Shown here: positions 25,744-33,609 of the stretch, in pieces
Numbering within the stretch: the stretch's first letter is position 1
How the letters are laid out: each line of letters opens with the position of its first letter
Source: UBA981 sp942490995
GTDB taxonomy: Bacteria > Pseudomonadota > Gammaproteobacteria > Ga0077536
DNA: 64,000 nt
Direction of reading: 5' to 3'
Assembly (NCBI GenBank): GCA_942490995.1
Contig: CALOBG010000103.1
Coordinates: 1-64,000 of the forward strand
Notes under the pieces: generated by a model
Seen by the model: the letters and a program-made list of their open reading frames with translations, nothing else
What the model was told of the DNA's origin: nothing
Databases searched by the model: none
Position numbers and translations under genes: made by a program

Positions 25744-28700
25744 TTACTCGGCTTCCAGCACCGCCAGCAGATCCTTGCCGTCGACCTGTTGCCCGGGTTC
25801 CACCTTGATCTCCGCGACTCGGCCATCGCGCTCGGCGCGGATACTGGTCTGCATTTTCATCGCTTCGATGATCATCAGCGCATCACCCTTGGTAACGCGG
25901 TCGCCGACGTGCACGCTGATCTGCGCGATCAGACCCGGCATCGGCGCGCCGATATGCGCTGCATTGCCGGCTTCGGCCTTGGCCGCGGGGGGACGGATCA
26001 CCGCCTGGGAATGATCGGCAACCCGGATCTGCCGCGGCTGACCGTTGAGTTCGAAAAATACCGTGCGCTGACCGTCGTCGTGGTGTTCACTGGTGCCGAG
26101 GTAGCGCACGATCAGCGTGCGGCCGGGATCGATCTCGATATGACTTTCCTGGCCCGAGTCCATGCCGTAAAAAAACACCGTGGTCGGCAGCAGGGTCAGA
26201 TCGCCAAACTGCCGACGGGCCTCGGCATAACTGACGAATACATCGGGGTACATGAGATACGAGGCCAGTTCCTGATCAGAAATATGCCGACCGACGCGCT
26301 TTTCCGCCGCCTGCCGTTCACGGGCCAGATCGAGCGGTGCAAGGACGGAACCCGGACGTACCGTGAGCGGTTTTTCGCCGTGCAGCACCTTCTTCTGCAA
26401 TTGCTCGGGGAAGCCGCCATAGGGCTGGCCGAGTTCGCCTTTGAAAAATGACACCACCGAGTCCGGAAACGCCACATCGGTATCCGGAGACTCGACCATT
26501 GCGCGGGTGAGACCGCTGGTGACCATGGTCAGGGCCATATCGCCGACAACCTTGGAGCTCGGCGTGACCTTGACGATATCGCCGAACATGTCGTTGACGT
26601 CGGCGTAGGCGCGCGCCACTTCCGGCCAGCGATCGGCGAGGCCGAGCGAGCGCGCCTGTTCACGCAGGTTCGTGTATTGCCCACCCGGCATGCCGTGTAC
26701 ATAAACCTCGGAAGCGCCGGACCGTTCTTCGCTTTCGAAAGCGAGGTAATTGTGTCGCACCTGTTCCCAGTAATTCGACAGCTGACGGATCGCGTCGACA
26801 TCGAGGCCGCTCTCGCGCGGACCATGGCGCAGGGCTTCGACGATCGAGCCGAGGTTGGGTTGCGAGGTCAGGCCGCTCAGCGCGTCCATGGCCGCGTCGA
26901 CAGCGTCGACACCGGCATCGACCGCGGCCAGCACGCTGGCCGCCGCGATACCGCTGGTGTCGTGGGTATGGAAATGGATAGGAATGCTGACCTCTTGTTT
27001 AAGCGCCCGGATCAGGGTGCCGGCGGCCTGCGGCCGGCACAGCCCGGCCATGTCCTTGATGCCGAGCACGTGGGCGCCGGCAGCCTCCAGCTCGCGCGCC
27101 ATGCGCACGTAGTAATTGAGATCGTACTTGGTGCAGTCCGGATCGCTGAGATTGCCGGTGTAGCAGATCGCCGCCTCGGCGACCTTGCCGCTCGCCACCA
27201 CCGCGTCGATCGCCGGGCGCATGTTCTCGACCCAGTTGAGCGAATCGAAAATACGAAAAATGTCGATGCCGCTCGAAGCCGCCTGGGCGACAAAAAACTC
27301 GACCGCGTTATCCGGGTAGTTGCGGTAGCCTACGCCGTTCGAAGCGCGCAGCAGCATCTGCGTCGCAATGTTCGGCATGCGTTCCCGGATCGCGCTGAGC
27401 CGTTGCCACGGGCATTCATTCAGAAACCGCATCGCGACATCGAACGTCGCCCCGCCCCAGCACTCCAGCGAGAACAGCTGTGGCAGCAGGCGCGCGTAGC
27501 TCTCGGCGATGCGCACCATGTCGTAGCTGCGCATGCGCGTGGCCAGCAGTGACTGGTGCGCGTCCCGAAACGTGGTGTCGGTGACCAGTACCTGCGGTTG
27601 CGCCAGCATCCAGTCGGCCAGGCCTTTGGCGCCCAACTGCTTGAGCAGATCGCGGCTGCCGGGCTGGACCGGGCGCTCGTCGAGCGGCGGCAGTCGTGGC
27701 TCGATCAGTCGCGCCGGCCGGGCCCGGTTGGCCACCGCCGGATTACCGTTGACGGTAACATCGGCAATGTAGCGCAACATGCGCGTCGCGCGGTCGCGGC
27801 GACGGGGGAAAACCAGCAGCTCGGGCGTTTCGTCGATGAATCGCGTGGTGTAGTCGGCACGGCGAAAACGATTGTTCTGCAGCAGGCCTTCGAGGAAGCG
27901 CAGGTTGGTGCTGATCCCGCGGATGCGGAACTCGCGCAGCGCGCGCAGCATGCGCTGGCATACTTCGTCGGGACTGCGACCCCAGGCGGTAACCTTGACC
28001 AGCAGCGAATCGTAATAGCGCGTGATCCGCGCGCCGGTGTAGGCGGTGCCGGCATCGAGCCGAATGCCGAACCCGGCCGGGCTGCGATAGGTCGTGATGG
28101 CGCCGTAGTCGGGAATAAAATTATTCTCCGGGTCCTCGGTGGTAACCCGGCACTGGATCGCGTGACCGCGCATCTGAATGTCGTCCTGCTGCGGCACGCC
28201 CGAGGCTTCGGAGCCAATCGCGTGACCTTCGGCGATGCGGATCTGCGCCTTGACGATATCGATGCCGGTGATCGCTTCGCTGACCGTGTGCTCGACCTGA
28301 ATGCGCGGATTGACTTCGATGAAATAGAACTCGCCGGTGGTTTCGTCCTGCAGAAACTCGACCGTTCCGGCGTTGCTGTACTCGGCCGCGCGGCACAGCT
28401 TGAGAGCCGCCTGGCAAATTTCCTGGCGCTGGTGTGCGTCGAGATAAAGCGCCGGCGCGCGCTCGACGATCTTCTGGTTGCGCCGCTGCACGGTGCAGTC
28501 GCGTTCGAACAGGTGCACCGCGTTGCCGTGATCGTCAGCGAGTACCTGCACTTCCACGTGACGCGCCCGCTGCACCAGCTTCTCCAGATAAACTTCGTCG
28601 TTACCGAAGGCGGTGGCCGCCTCGCGACGTCCGGTTTCGACCAGTTCCTGCAGTTCTTCCGCGCGCTCGACGACACGCATGCCGCGACCGCCGCCACCCC

Positions 28701-29190
28701 AGGAAGCCTTGAGCATGACCGGGTAACCGATCGCCGCCGCGAGGCGCGCACATTCGGCAGGGTCGCGCGGCAGGGCGGCGGTCGCCGGCATCACCGGCAC
28801 TCCGCAGCTTTCAGCCAGCGCACGCGCCGCGACCTTGTTGCCCAGCTTGCGCATCACCTCCGCCGACGGCCCGACGAAGATCAGCCCGGCAGCGCGGCAG
28901 GCGTCAGCGAATTCCGGGCTCTCCGACAGGAAACCGTAGCCGGGATGGATGGCATCGGCGCCGGCGTGCACCGCCGCGCGTACGATTTCCTCGGCTTGCA
29001 GGTAGGCCTGGACCGGCGTCGCGCCTTCGCCGATCAGGTACGACTCGTCGACCTTGAAGCGATGCAGCGAAAAACGGTCCTCGTGCGAATAGATGGCGAC
29101 GCTGGTGATGTCGAGTTCGGCGGCGGCGCGCATCACTCGAATTGCGATCTCACCACGGTTGGCGACAAGGATTTTTTTGATCTTTTTCAT
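25744..29190 (-). CDS. pyc: Pyruvate carboxylase (single-chain)
   Basis: 1,148 residues from the ATG at 29190 (MKKIKKILVANRGEIAIR); a TTG at 29202 in frame is the alternative. Biotin carboxylase domain at about 1-450: GYGFLSESPEFADAC, KASWGGGGRGMRVV, FIEVNPRIQVEHTVSE. Carboxyltransferase at about 530-800: TDTTFRDAHQSLLATRMRS, GGATFDVAMRFL, HFHTHDTSGI. The biotin carrier domain at the end has IIEAMKMQ. It makes oxaloacetate from pyruvate, ATP and bicarbonate to refill the TCA cycle. Single-chain Pyc is not the commonest form in gammaproteobacteria. Its start abuts the DUF2063 gene of the RiPP-like operon, so it may share that transcript. Confidence 0.93.
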   Translation of the reverse strand: MKKIKKILVANRGEIAIRVMRAAAELDITSVAIYSHEDRFSLHRFKVDESYLIGEGATPVQAYLQAEEIVRAAVHAGADAIHPGYGFLSESPEFADACRAAGLIFVGPSAEVMRKLGNKVAARALAESCGVPVMPATAALPRDPAECARLAAAIGYPVMLKASWGGGGRGMRVVERAEELQELVETGRREAATAFGNDEVYLEKLVQRARHVEVQVLADDHGNAVHLFERDCTVQRRNQKIVERAPALYLDAHQRQEICQAALKLCRAAEYSNAGTVEFLQDETTGEFYFIEVNPRIQVEHTVSEAITGIDIVKAQIRIAEGHAIGSEASGVPQQDDIQMRGHAIQCRVTTEDPENNFIPDYGAITTYRSPAGFGIRLDAGTAYTGARITRYYDSLLVKVTAWGRSPDEVCQRMLRALREFRIRGISTNLRFLEGLLQNNRFRRADYTTRFIDETPELLVFPRRRDRATRMLRYIADVTVNGNPAVANRARPARLIEPRLPPLDERPVQPGSRDLLKQLGAKGLADWMLAQPQVLVTDTTFRDAHQSLLATRMRSYDMVRIAESYARLLPQLFSLECWGGATFDVAMRFLNECPWQRLSAIRERMPNIATQMLLRASNGVGYRNYPDNAVEFFVAQAASSGIDIFRIFDSLNWVENMRPAIDAVVASGKVAEAAICYTGNLSDPDCTKYDLNYYVRMARELEAAGAHVLGIKDMAGLCRPQAAGTLIRALKQEVSIPIHFHTHDTSGIAAASVLAAVDAGVDAVDAAMDALSGLTSQPNLGSIVEALRHGPRESGLDVDAIRQLSNYWEQVRHNYLAFESEERSGASEVYVHGMPGGQYTNLREQARSLGLADRWPEVARAYADVNDMFGDIVKVTPSSKVVGDMALTMVTSGLTRAMVESPDTDVAFPDSVVSFFKGELGQPYGGFPEQLQKKVLHGEKPLTVRPGSVLAPLDLARERQAAEKRVGRHISDQELASYLMYPDVFVSYAEARRQFGDLTLLPTTVFFYGMDSGQESHIEIDPGRTLIVRYLGTSEHHDDGQRTVFFELNGQPRQIRVADHSQAVIRPPAAKAEAGNAAHIGAPMPGLIAQISVHVGDRVTKGDALMIIEAMKMQTSIRAERDGRVAEIKVEPGQQVDGKDLLAVLEAE

Positions 29191-29198
29191 GCGGGGGT

Positions 29199-29966
29199 TC
29201 AACTGTTGGTGGAGCGCAAGGTTCCGAGTATGGCACCGCGTTGGCGCATGCGGTTGAGAATAATACTGCCGGCTTCAGTCAGTGTGGAGGTTTGCAGCCC
29301 AGGCATGTCGCGGGCCAACCCGGCCAGGATCTCGGCGCCGCTCAGGCCGGGCGCCTGCATGATGGTCTCGAGAAGGCGGGCGGCGGCGTCGTTCAAATCG
29401 AGAAAACCGTAAAGATTGTCGGGGTCGCGAAAGGCGGCAATGCGGGTTGGCTTAAGCGGCGGCGCGTCGGGCTGGTAGTCGGCGTCGATGGCGTGGACCG
29501 GGAAGGCGTAACGCACCAGCGTCATGATCGGATTCGCCACCGGAATACCCGCGAGCAGGTCGCCGTCGCGCTCGATCCGATCGAGTTCCAGGGTGCGCTG
29601 ATCGGCCCCGATCAGCGTTTCCATCCAGTCGAAATGGGCGAGTTCGCGCAGAAACGGCGGATCGTCATCAACCTCGCGCTCGTGCTCGAGGTAGTCAAGA
29701 AACTCACGCGGGACGTCGACGAACGCACTGGCCCTGGACTGGTGGCGGATGATGTAGTCGCGCAGCATCGCCTGCCAGCGCTGATCGTTCATGACTACCC
29801 GCACGCGCGGGTAGTTATCGGCCATCAGGCCGGCGACATTGGCGAAAACGGCGTGGCGGTAGATCGCCATGCGCCGCGCTTCGTGGTCGCCGGGCGGCGC
29901 AACCCGATCGGGATCGCGCAGGTGGCGGGTAAAGGCGCGTTGCAGACGAACGAATTCCGCTTCCAT
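29199..29966 (-). CDS. bufC: DUF2063 protein, putative MNIO partner (BufC-like)
   Basis: 255 residues with the N-terminal DUF2063 domain (about 1-100): VRLQRAFTRHLRDPD, MAIYRHAVFANVAGLMADNYPRV and SASAFVDVPREFLDYLE-like elements. A winged-helix-like C-terminal domain follows (about 175-255, PTRIAAFRDPDNLYGFLDL). In bufferin and related loci this protein accompanies the DUF692 enzyme and is thought to bring the precursor peptide to it. It starts 11 bp after the DUF692 stop. The visible sequence and context agree; the partner role is from family knowledge. Confidence 0.82.
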   Translation of the reverse strand: MEAEFVRLQRAFTRHLRDPDRVAPPGDHEARRMAIYRHAVFANVAGLMADNYPRVRVVMNDQRWQAMLRDYIIRHQSRASAFVDVPREFLDYLEHEREVDDDPPFLRELAHFDWMETLIGADQRTLELDRIERDGDLLAGIPVANPIMTLVRYAFPVHAIDADYQPDAPPLKPTRIAAFRDPDNLYGFLDLNDAAARLLETIMQAPGLSGAEILAGLARDMPGLQTSTLTEAGSIILNRMRQRGAILGTLRSTNS

Positions 29967-29977
29967 CGCGCTTGCCC

Positions 29978-30817
29978 TCAGGCGGCGTCGTCGGCACTGC
30001 GCGCGTAGCGCTGCTGCAGGGCGCTGATGCGTCGGATCTCGACGAGCAGTTCAGGCAGCGGCGGGATATTCAGATCGCGTTCCAGCAGGGTCGGAAAAAC
30101 GCCGAACTGCTGGTAGGCGAATTCCAGCAGTGACCAGACCGGATCGATGACCGGCGCGCCGTGGGTGTCGACCAGCAGGTCGCTGGCTTCGTTGGCATGT
30201 CCGGCGATATGCGCATAGGCGATACGTTCAGCGGGTAGTCCGGCCAGGAACGTGCGCGGATCATAACGATGGTTGATGCTGTTGACATAAATATTGTTGA
30301 CGTCGAGCAGCAGCGCGCAGTCGGCTTCCTCGACGACCGCGCGGATAAAATCGAGTTCATCGATTTCGTCGGACAGGCGCAGATAATAGGACGCGTTTTC
30401 GACCGCGATACGTTGCTCGAGTATGTCCTGGACCTCGCGGATGCGCGCCGCGACGTGGTGCACGGCCTCGGCCGTGAACGGCATCGGCAGCAATTCGTAA
30501 AGGTGCCCGCGCTCGGCGCAGAACGTCAGATGGTCGCCATAAACGACGGCATCGTGATCGCGCAGAAACGTTTTCAGACGGACGAGAAAATCACGATCGA
30601 GCGGATCGGGACCGCCGAGGTTGAGCAGCAGGCCGTGACAGACCAGCGGCCGCTGACGAACAATGCGCGCAAACGCCTCGCCGAGGCGCCCGCCAACGCC
30701 GAGCCAGTTCTCCGGCGCCGCTTCAAGGAAATCGATGTCGGTAGGAAAATCGTTCTGCAGCGGACCCATGTGGGTCCGCCGCAGTCCGAGGCCGGTACCC
30801 TGGACGGGAAAAGTCAC
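29978..30817 (-). CDS. bufB: DUF692 / MNIO peptide-modifying enzyme (BufB-like)
   Basis: 279 residues of the multinuclear non-heme iron oxidase family, a TIM barrel that uses two or three irons to modify cysteine or other residues of RiPP precursors. Likely ligands are His61 (VCHGLLLNLGG), His96 (YGDHLTF), Glu140 (IAVENASYYL), Asp172/Asn174 (LLLDVNNIYVNS), His203/His207 (YAHIAGHAN) and Glu246 (LLERDLNIPPL). The start is a GTG at 30817 (VTFPVQGTGLGLRR), with a weak ribosome site. It lies 38 bp behind a small secreted two-cysteine peptide and ahead of DUF2063, the order precursor-BufB-BufC seen in bufferin operons. The residue it modifies cannot be read from sequence alone. Confidence 0.88.
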   Translation of the reverse strand: MTFPVQGTGLGLRRTHMGPLQNDFPTDIDFLEAAPENWLGVGGRLGEAFARIVRQRPLVCHGLLLNLGGPDPLDRDFLVRLKTFLRDHDAVVYGDHLTFCAERGHLYELLPMPFTAEAVHHVAARIREVQDILEQRIAVENASYYLRLSDEIDELDFIRAVVEEADCALLLDVNNIYVNSINHRYDPRTFLAGLPAERIAYAHIAGHANEASDLLVDTHGAPVIDPVWSLLEFAYQQFGVFPTLLERDLNIPPLPELLVEIRRISALQQRYARSADDAA

Positions 30818-30833
30818 GGTGTACCGGAAGTAC

Positions 30834-30851
30834 GCGGACCTGGATGTCCGC
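30834..30851 (-). promoter_or_regulatory. Hairpin between precursor and MNIO genes
   Basis: GCGGAC (30834-30839) and GTCCGC (30846-30851) pair perfectly around a six-base loop, within the 38-bp gap behind the precursor gene. No T run follows, so it is not a full terminator. Such hairpins can protect the upstream part of a message and so favour precursor over enzyme. Confidence 0.4.
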
Positions 30852-30855
30852 TGAC

Positions 30856-31170
30856 TTACTTCTTCTTGAGGTGCGGCATCGAGCAGGTTTCGCCGGCAAA
30901 CGTACCGCAGACAGCCGGGTCTTTGACACCGGTCGCGATTTTTCCTTTCGCGTAGGCGGCTTTCTGATCGCCGCCGTAGGTAAAACCGGTAGCGTCGTCG
31001 ATCATGACTTTGTTCCCCTGCATGTCCATCGCTTCGCCGGCGACGTTGACGCCCTCTCCAAATTCAACCATCTGGAACGGGTTATCGGCAGCATTGGCTG
31101 ACGCGGCCAGGGCCATAACCATGGTCGAGCCAACGGCCGCTGCGACGGGCTTCAAGTTATTTTTTTTCAT
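30856..31170 (-). CDS. Secreted two-cysteine peptide, candidate RiPP precursor (BufA-like)
   Basis: 104 residues. A Sec signal peptide (MKKNNLKPVAAAVGSTMVMA..., cleavage after SANA at residue 27) leaves a mature ~77-residue peptide. Its only cysteines are Cys88 and Cys96, near the end in DPAVCGTFAGETCSMPH, then LKKK. The middle is rich in Gly, Ala, Met and Asp. GGAGGAAGG gives a strong ribosome site. Position ahead of DUF692 and DUF2063 makes it the likely substrate; bufferin precursors also carry signal peptides that act as leaders. It does not look like the four-cysteine DUF2282 type or the EGKCG-repeat type I know. Modified cysteines would probably bind copper, by analogy only. Confidence 0.75.
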   Translation of the reverse strand: MKKNNLKPVAAAVGSTMVMALAASANAADNPFQMVEFGEGVNVAGEAMDMQGNKVMIDDATGFTYGGDQKAAYAKGKIATGVKDPAVCGTFAGETCSMPHLKKK

Positions 31171-31201
31171 GTTTGACCTTCCTCCACAAAGATACTGAAA
31201 C

Positions 31202-31213
31202 AGTTGTACAACT
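31202..31213. promoter_or_regulatory. Perfect palindrome before the RiPP-like operon
   Basis: AGTTGTACAACT is a perfect 12-bp palindrome 32 bp upstream of the precursor start codon, a natural place for an operator. The regulator is unknown; the nearest regulators in the window are far away (LysR at 23-24 kb, a receiver at 35 kb). Confidence 0.4.
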
Positions 31214-31388
31214 CCCCGACGCAGATCCGACCGCCGACCGCGGCTTCCATCCAGGCTGGCGGACCACGCATAATGCGCCGGGCTTAGGCATGTTAGCGGC
31301 CGCGTGAATAGAAGTCTAGGTGCGCCGGAGTGACGATAGGTCTATGAATTATTGAAAGATTTCTACGAGATCCGGGTCGCCCGGAGGG

Positions 31389-31420
31389 AAAAAAACCCCG
31401 CGACGACAGACGCCGCGGGG
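31389..31420 (-). terminator. Orphan intrinsic terminator pointing at the RiPP-like operon
   Basis: CCCCGCG (31396-31402) and CGCGGGG (31414-31420) form a 7-bp GC stem with an 11-base loop, and seven A precede it on the plus strand. It therefore acts on minus-strand transcripts. The only DNA upstream in that direction is ~110 bp of non-coding sequence and then a plus-strand gene. It ends a small RNA, attenuates the operon or blocks antisense transcription. Confidence 0.6.
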
Positions 31421-31530
31421 CTACGCGAACATGAAGCGTAACGCTATCGCTACGACCAATATAGTAGCCCGCCCGTTCGAGTCGGCATTGGGAATATTTC
31501 CTAAGGCCTTTAAGCCAGAAGCCGAAAATC

Positions 31531-32538
31531 ATGCCCCATAAACGATTGATTCTTTTACTCTGGCTCGCGTTTGTACCGTTCTGCGCGCATGCCGATTCCG
31601 GCGCCGAGGCCTACCGACGTGGCGACTATGCCGGCGCCGCACGGCAGTTCGAAACACTCGCTGAGCGCGGCGAGCGCACCGCGCAGAACAACCTCGGTGT
31701 GATGTACCTCAAGGGGCGCGGCGTCGAGGTCGATTTTGCCCGGGCCCGCAGCCTGTTTGAAGCGGCTTCGGCCCAGGGTCTCGCCGGCGCGATGTTCAAC
31801 CTCGGCATCATGCATCTGCGCGGCTACGGACAGGATGTCGATGCACGCGGCGCGGCGCAGTGGTTCGGCCGCAGCGCCGAGCTCGGCGATCGCGAAGCGC
31901 AGTTTTTTCTCGGTCTGCTCCACGCAGAAGGTAACGGCGTTGCCGCCGACCAGGCGCTGGCCAGGCGCTGGTTTGAAACCGCCGCCGAGGCCGGACTGGC
32001 GGCGGCACAGTTCAACCTGGCCATGCTTTATCTGCGCGAGGCGGAGCCGGAGCGCGACGAGGCCGCGGCCGTGAAATGGCTGCAGCTGGCCGCTGCCGAG
32101 AACCATCCCGGCGCGCGCCTGCACCTGGCCAAACTGCATCTCGCCCACAGCGACGATCCCGAGCGCAGCGCGCGTGCGGCCGAGCTGTTGCGCGAACTGG
32201 CCGACGCCGGCGATGGTGAGGGGCAGATGGAACTCGGTCTCATGTATACGTTCGGACACGGCCTCGCCGCGGACCCCGAAGAAGGTCGTTTCTGGTTGCG
32301 CCAGGCCGCCCTGCAGGGGCTGGTTCCGGCGCAACTCAACCTTGCTGCACTTTATGCCCGTGGCATCGGTACCGACCCCGATCCGGTGCAGGCCTACGCC
32401 TGGTTGACGCTCGCCGCCGCGCACAGCGGTGAAGCGCAGGCGGCGCTGGAACAGCTGGACGCCAAAATCGATGCTGCGCAGCGCGCAGCGGCCCTGACGC
32501 TGGCCGATGAATTGCGCAACAAAACCGTAACGCCTTGA
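31531..32538 (+). CDS. Secreted Sel1-repeat protein
   Basis: 335 residues with a signal peptide (MPHKRLILLLWLAFVPFCAHA) followed by about seven Sel1-like repeats of ~36 residues. Examples are AQNNLGVMYLKGRGVEVD, AMFNLGIMHLRGYGQDVD, AQFFLGLLHAEGNGVAAD and AQLNLAALYARGIGTDPD. The helical solenoid is a protein-protein interaction scaffold in the periplasm. One repeat (about 170-200) lacks the GxG turn. Partners are unknown; it is divergent from the RiPP-like operon. Confidence 0.88.
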   Translation: MPHKRLILLLWLAFVPFCAHADSGAEAYRRGDYAGAARQFETLAERGERTAQNNLGVMYLKGRGVEVDFARARSLFEAASAQGLAGAMFNLGIMHLRGYGQDVDARGAAQWFGRSAELGDREAQFFLGLLHAEGNGVAADQALARRWFETAAEAGLAAAQFNLAMLYLREAEPERDEAAAVKWLQLAAAENHPGARLHLAKLHLAHSDDPERSARAAELLRELADAGDGEGQMELGLMYTFGHGLAADPEEGRFWLRQAALQGLVPAQLNLAALYARGIGTDPDPVQAYAWLTLAAAHSGEAQAALEQLDAKIDAAQRAAALTLADELRNKTVTP

Positions 32539-32620
32539 TCGGTACGCTGGCAACGCCGTGTTAATGTGTGGTTCAGGGAAAGCGGCGATAATCGTCACCC
32601 TGCAGTATCAGGACACCGCC

Positions 32621-32890
32621 ATGCCAACACAGCGACGCCACCGCGATCACACGCCGATCATGACTGCCGTCCTCGCGCTGCTCATATCGATGCTGATGGC
32701 GATGCCGGTCGCGGCTGCCGACAACGATACCGGCAACACAGAGCGCGAACCTGCGTCGACGACCCGCCAGGAGTCCGAGCCGAAGTGCGTGCACGGCTGC
32801 CAGCGCTGGGGCAAGGTCTGCAACGTCGACCCGCGCGGCGTATACAAATGCCGACGGACCTGCGAAAAGTTCGGCGAGATCTGCGAATAA
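32621..32890 (+). CDS. Small secreted protein with duplicated Cys motif
   Basis: 89 residues from the ATG at 32621 (AGGA lies before it). A signal peptide ends near PVAAA, a ~20-residue polar linker follows, then a tight cysteine module. Cys56-x3-Cys60-x6-Cys67 is repeated as Cys77-x3-Cys81-x6-Cys88. Each copy reads C-x3-C-x2-[W/F]-G-x-[V/I]-C, so the module is an internal duplication. Six cysteines in the periplasm suggest three disulfides or metal binding. I do not recognise the family. It is 9 bp ahead of a HAD phosphatase. Confidence 0.6.
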   Translation: MPTQRRHRDHTPIMTAVLALLISMLMAMPVAAADNDTGNTEREPASTTRQESEPKCVHGCQRWGKVCNVDPRGVYKCRRTCEKFGEICE

Positions 32891-32899
32891 GCAGCGCTG

Positions 32900-33586
32900 G
32901 TGTCCTCGCCACGCCGAGCAGCCATTGACTGGCGCGGTATCGATACCTGTGTGCTGGACATGGACGGCACCCTGCTCGATCTGTATTTCGACAACCAGGT
33001 ATGGAACGAACGGCTACCCCTGCGCGTGGCCGAGCGCGCCGGCATGTCGACCCCGCAGGCGCGCGCACACGTAAATGCGACGCTGGCGAGCGCGCGGGGC
33101 ACCCTGACCTGGTATTGCATGGAACACTGGAGCCGGGTATTCGAGATCGAAGTCTCGACCATCGAAGACGAACTGCGCGAACTGATCCGGATGCGCCCGG
33201 GCTGTGAGGCGTTCCTGGCTTTCGTCCGCGCTCGCGGTATCCGGCTGGTGCTTGCCACCAACGCCCATCCGCAGAGCCTCGAGCGCAAACTCGCGGTAAC
33301 CGGCATCGGCAGCTATTTCGACGACATCGTCAGTGCCCACGAATTTGGCTACGCCAAGGAACAGGCGGAATTCTGGCACGCGCTCCAAGCCCGCTCCGGC
33401 CTGGTTGGCGAGCGCACCCTGTTTATCGATGACAACCTTGCCGTCCTCGCCGCCGCGCGCAGCTACGGCATCCGGTATTTGTTCGGCGTGGCGTGGCCGG
33501 ATAGTGGCGCCGGCCGCGTCGAGCACGAAGATTTTTATTGCCTCGAACATTTCAGCGACCTCGGCTGTGAACTCGAGGCGAACTGA
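32900..33586 (+). CDS. HAD-family phosphatase (GMP/IMP nucleotidase YrfG-like)
   Basis: 228 residues from a GTG at 32900. HAD motif I is LDMDGTLLDLYFDNQVWNE, with the wording typical of YrfG-type nucleotidases. Motif II is LVLATNAHPQSLERKL, the motif III lysine is in YAKEQAEFW and motif IV is LFIDDNLAVLAAA. YrfG dephosphorylates GMP and IMP in E. coli; activity here is by analogy. The fit of motifs I and II to that subgroup is good. Confidence 0.82.
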   Translation: MSSPRRAAIDWRGIDTCVLDMDGTLLDLYFDNQVWNERLPLRVAERAGMSTPQARAHVNATLASARGTLTWYCMEHWSRVFEIEVSTIEDELRELIRMRPGCEAFLAFVRARGIRLVLATNAHPQSLERKLAVTGIGSYFDDIVSAHEFGYAKEQAEFWHALQARSGLVGERTLFIDDNLAVLAAARSYGIRYLFGVAWPDSGAGRVEHEDFYCLEHFSDLGCELEAN

Positions 33587-33609
33587 AGACGCCTGACCTT
33601 AGCCGGGGC

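Larger units (their letters stand above)
31171..31530. other. 360-bp divergent region between the RiPP-like operon and the Sel1 gene
   Basis: No gene is supported here. It holds the ribosome site of the precursor, a perfect palindrome at 31202-31213, a CGCAT-A-ATGCG inverted repeat at 31267-31277, a minus-oriented terminator at 31389-31420 and a TATAGT-like element near 31460. I could not find a clear -35/-10 pair for either gene. Confidence 0.6.

Noticed and set aside
27556..29412. 618-codon plus-strand frame opposite pyc
   Set aside because: It is a shadow of the biotin carboxylase domain; no recognisable motif or ribosome site.
31293..31532. 79-codon minus-strand frame before the RiPP-like operon
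   Set aside because: It runs through the terminator hairpin, has no good start site and looks like non-coding sequence.
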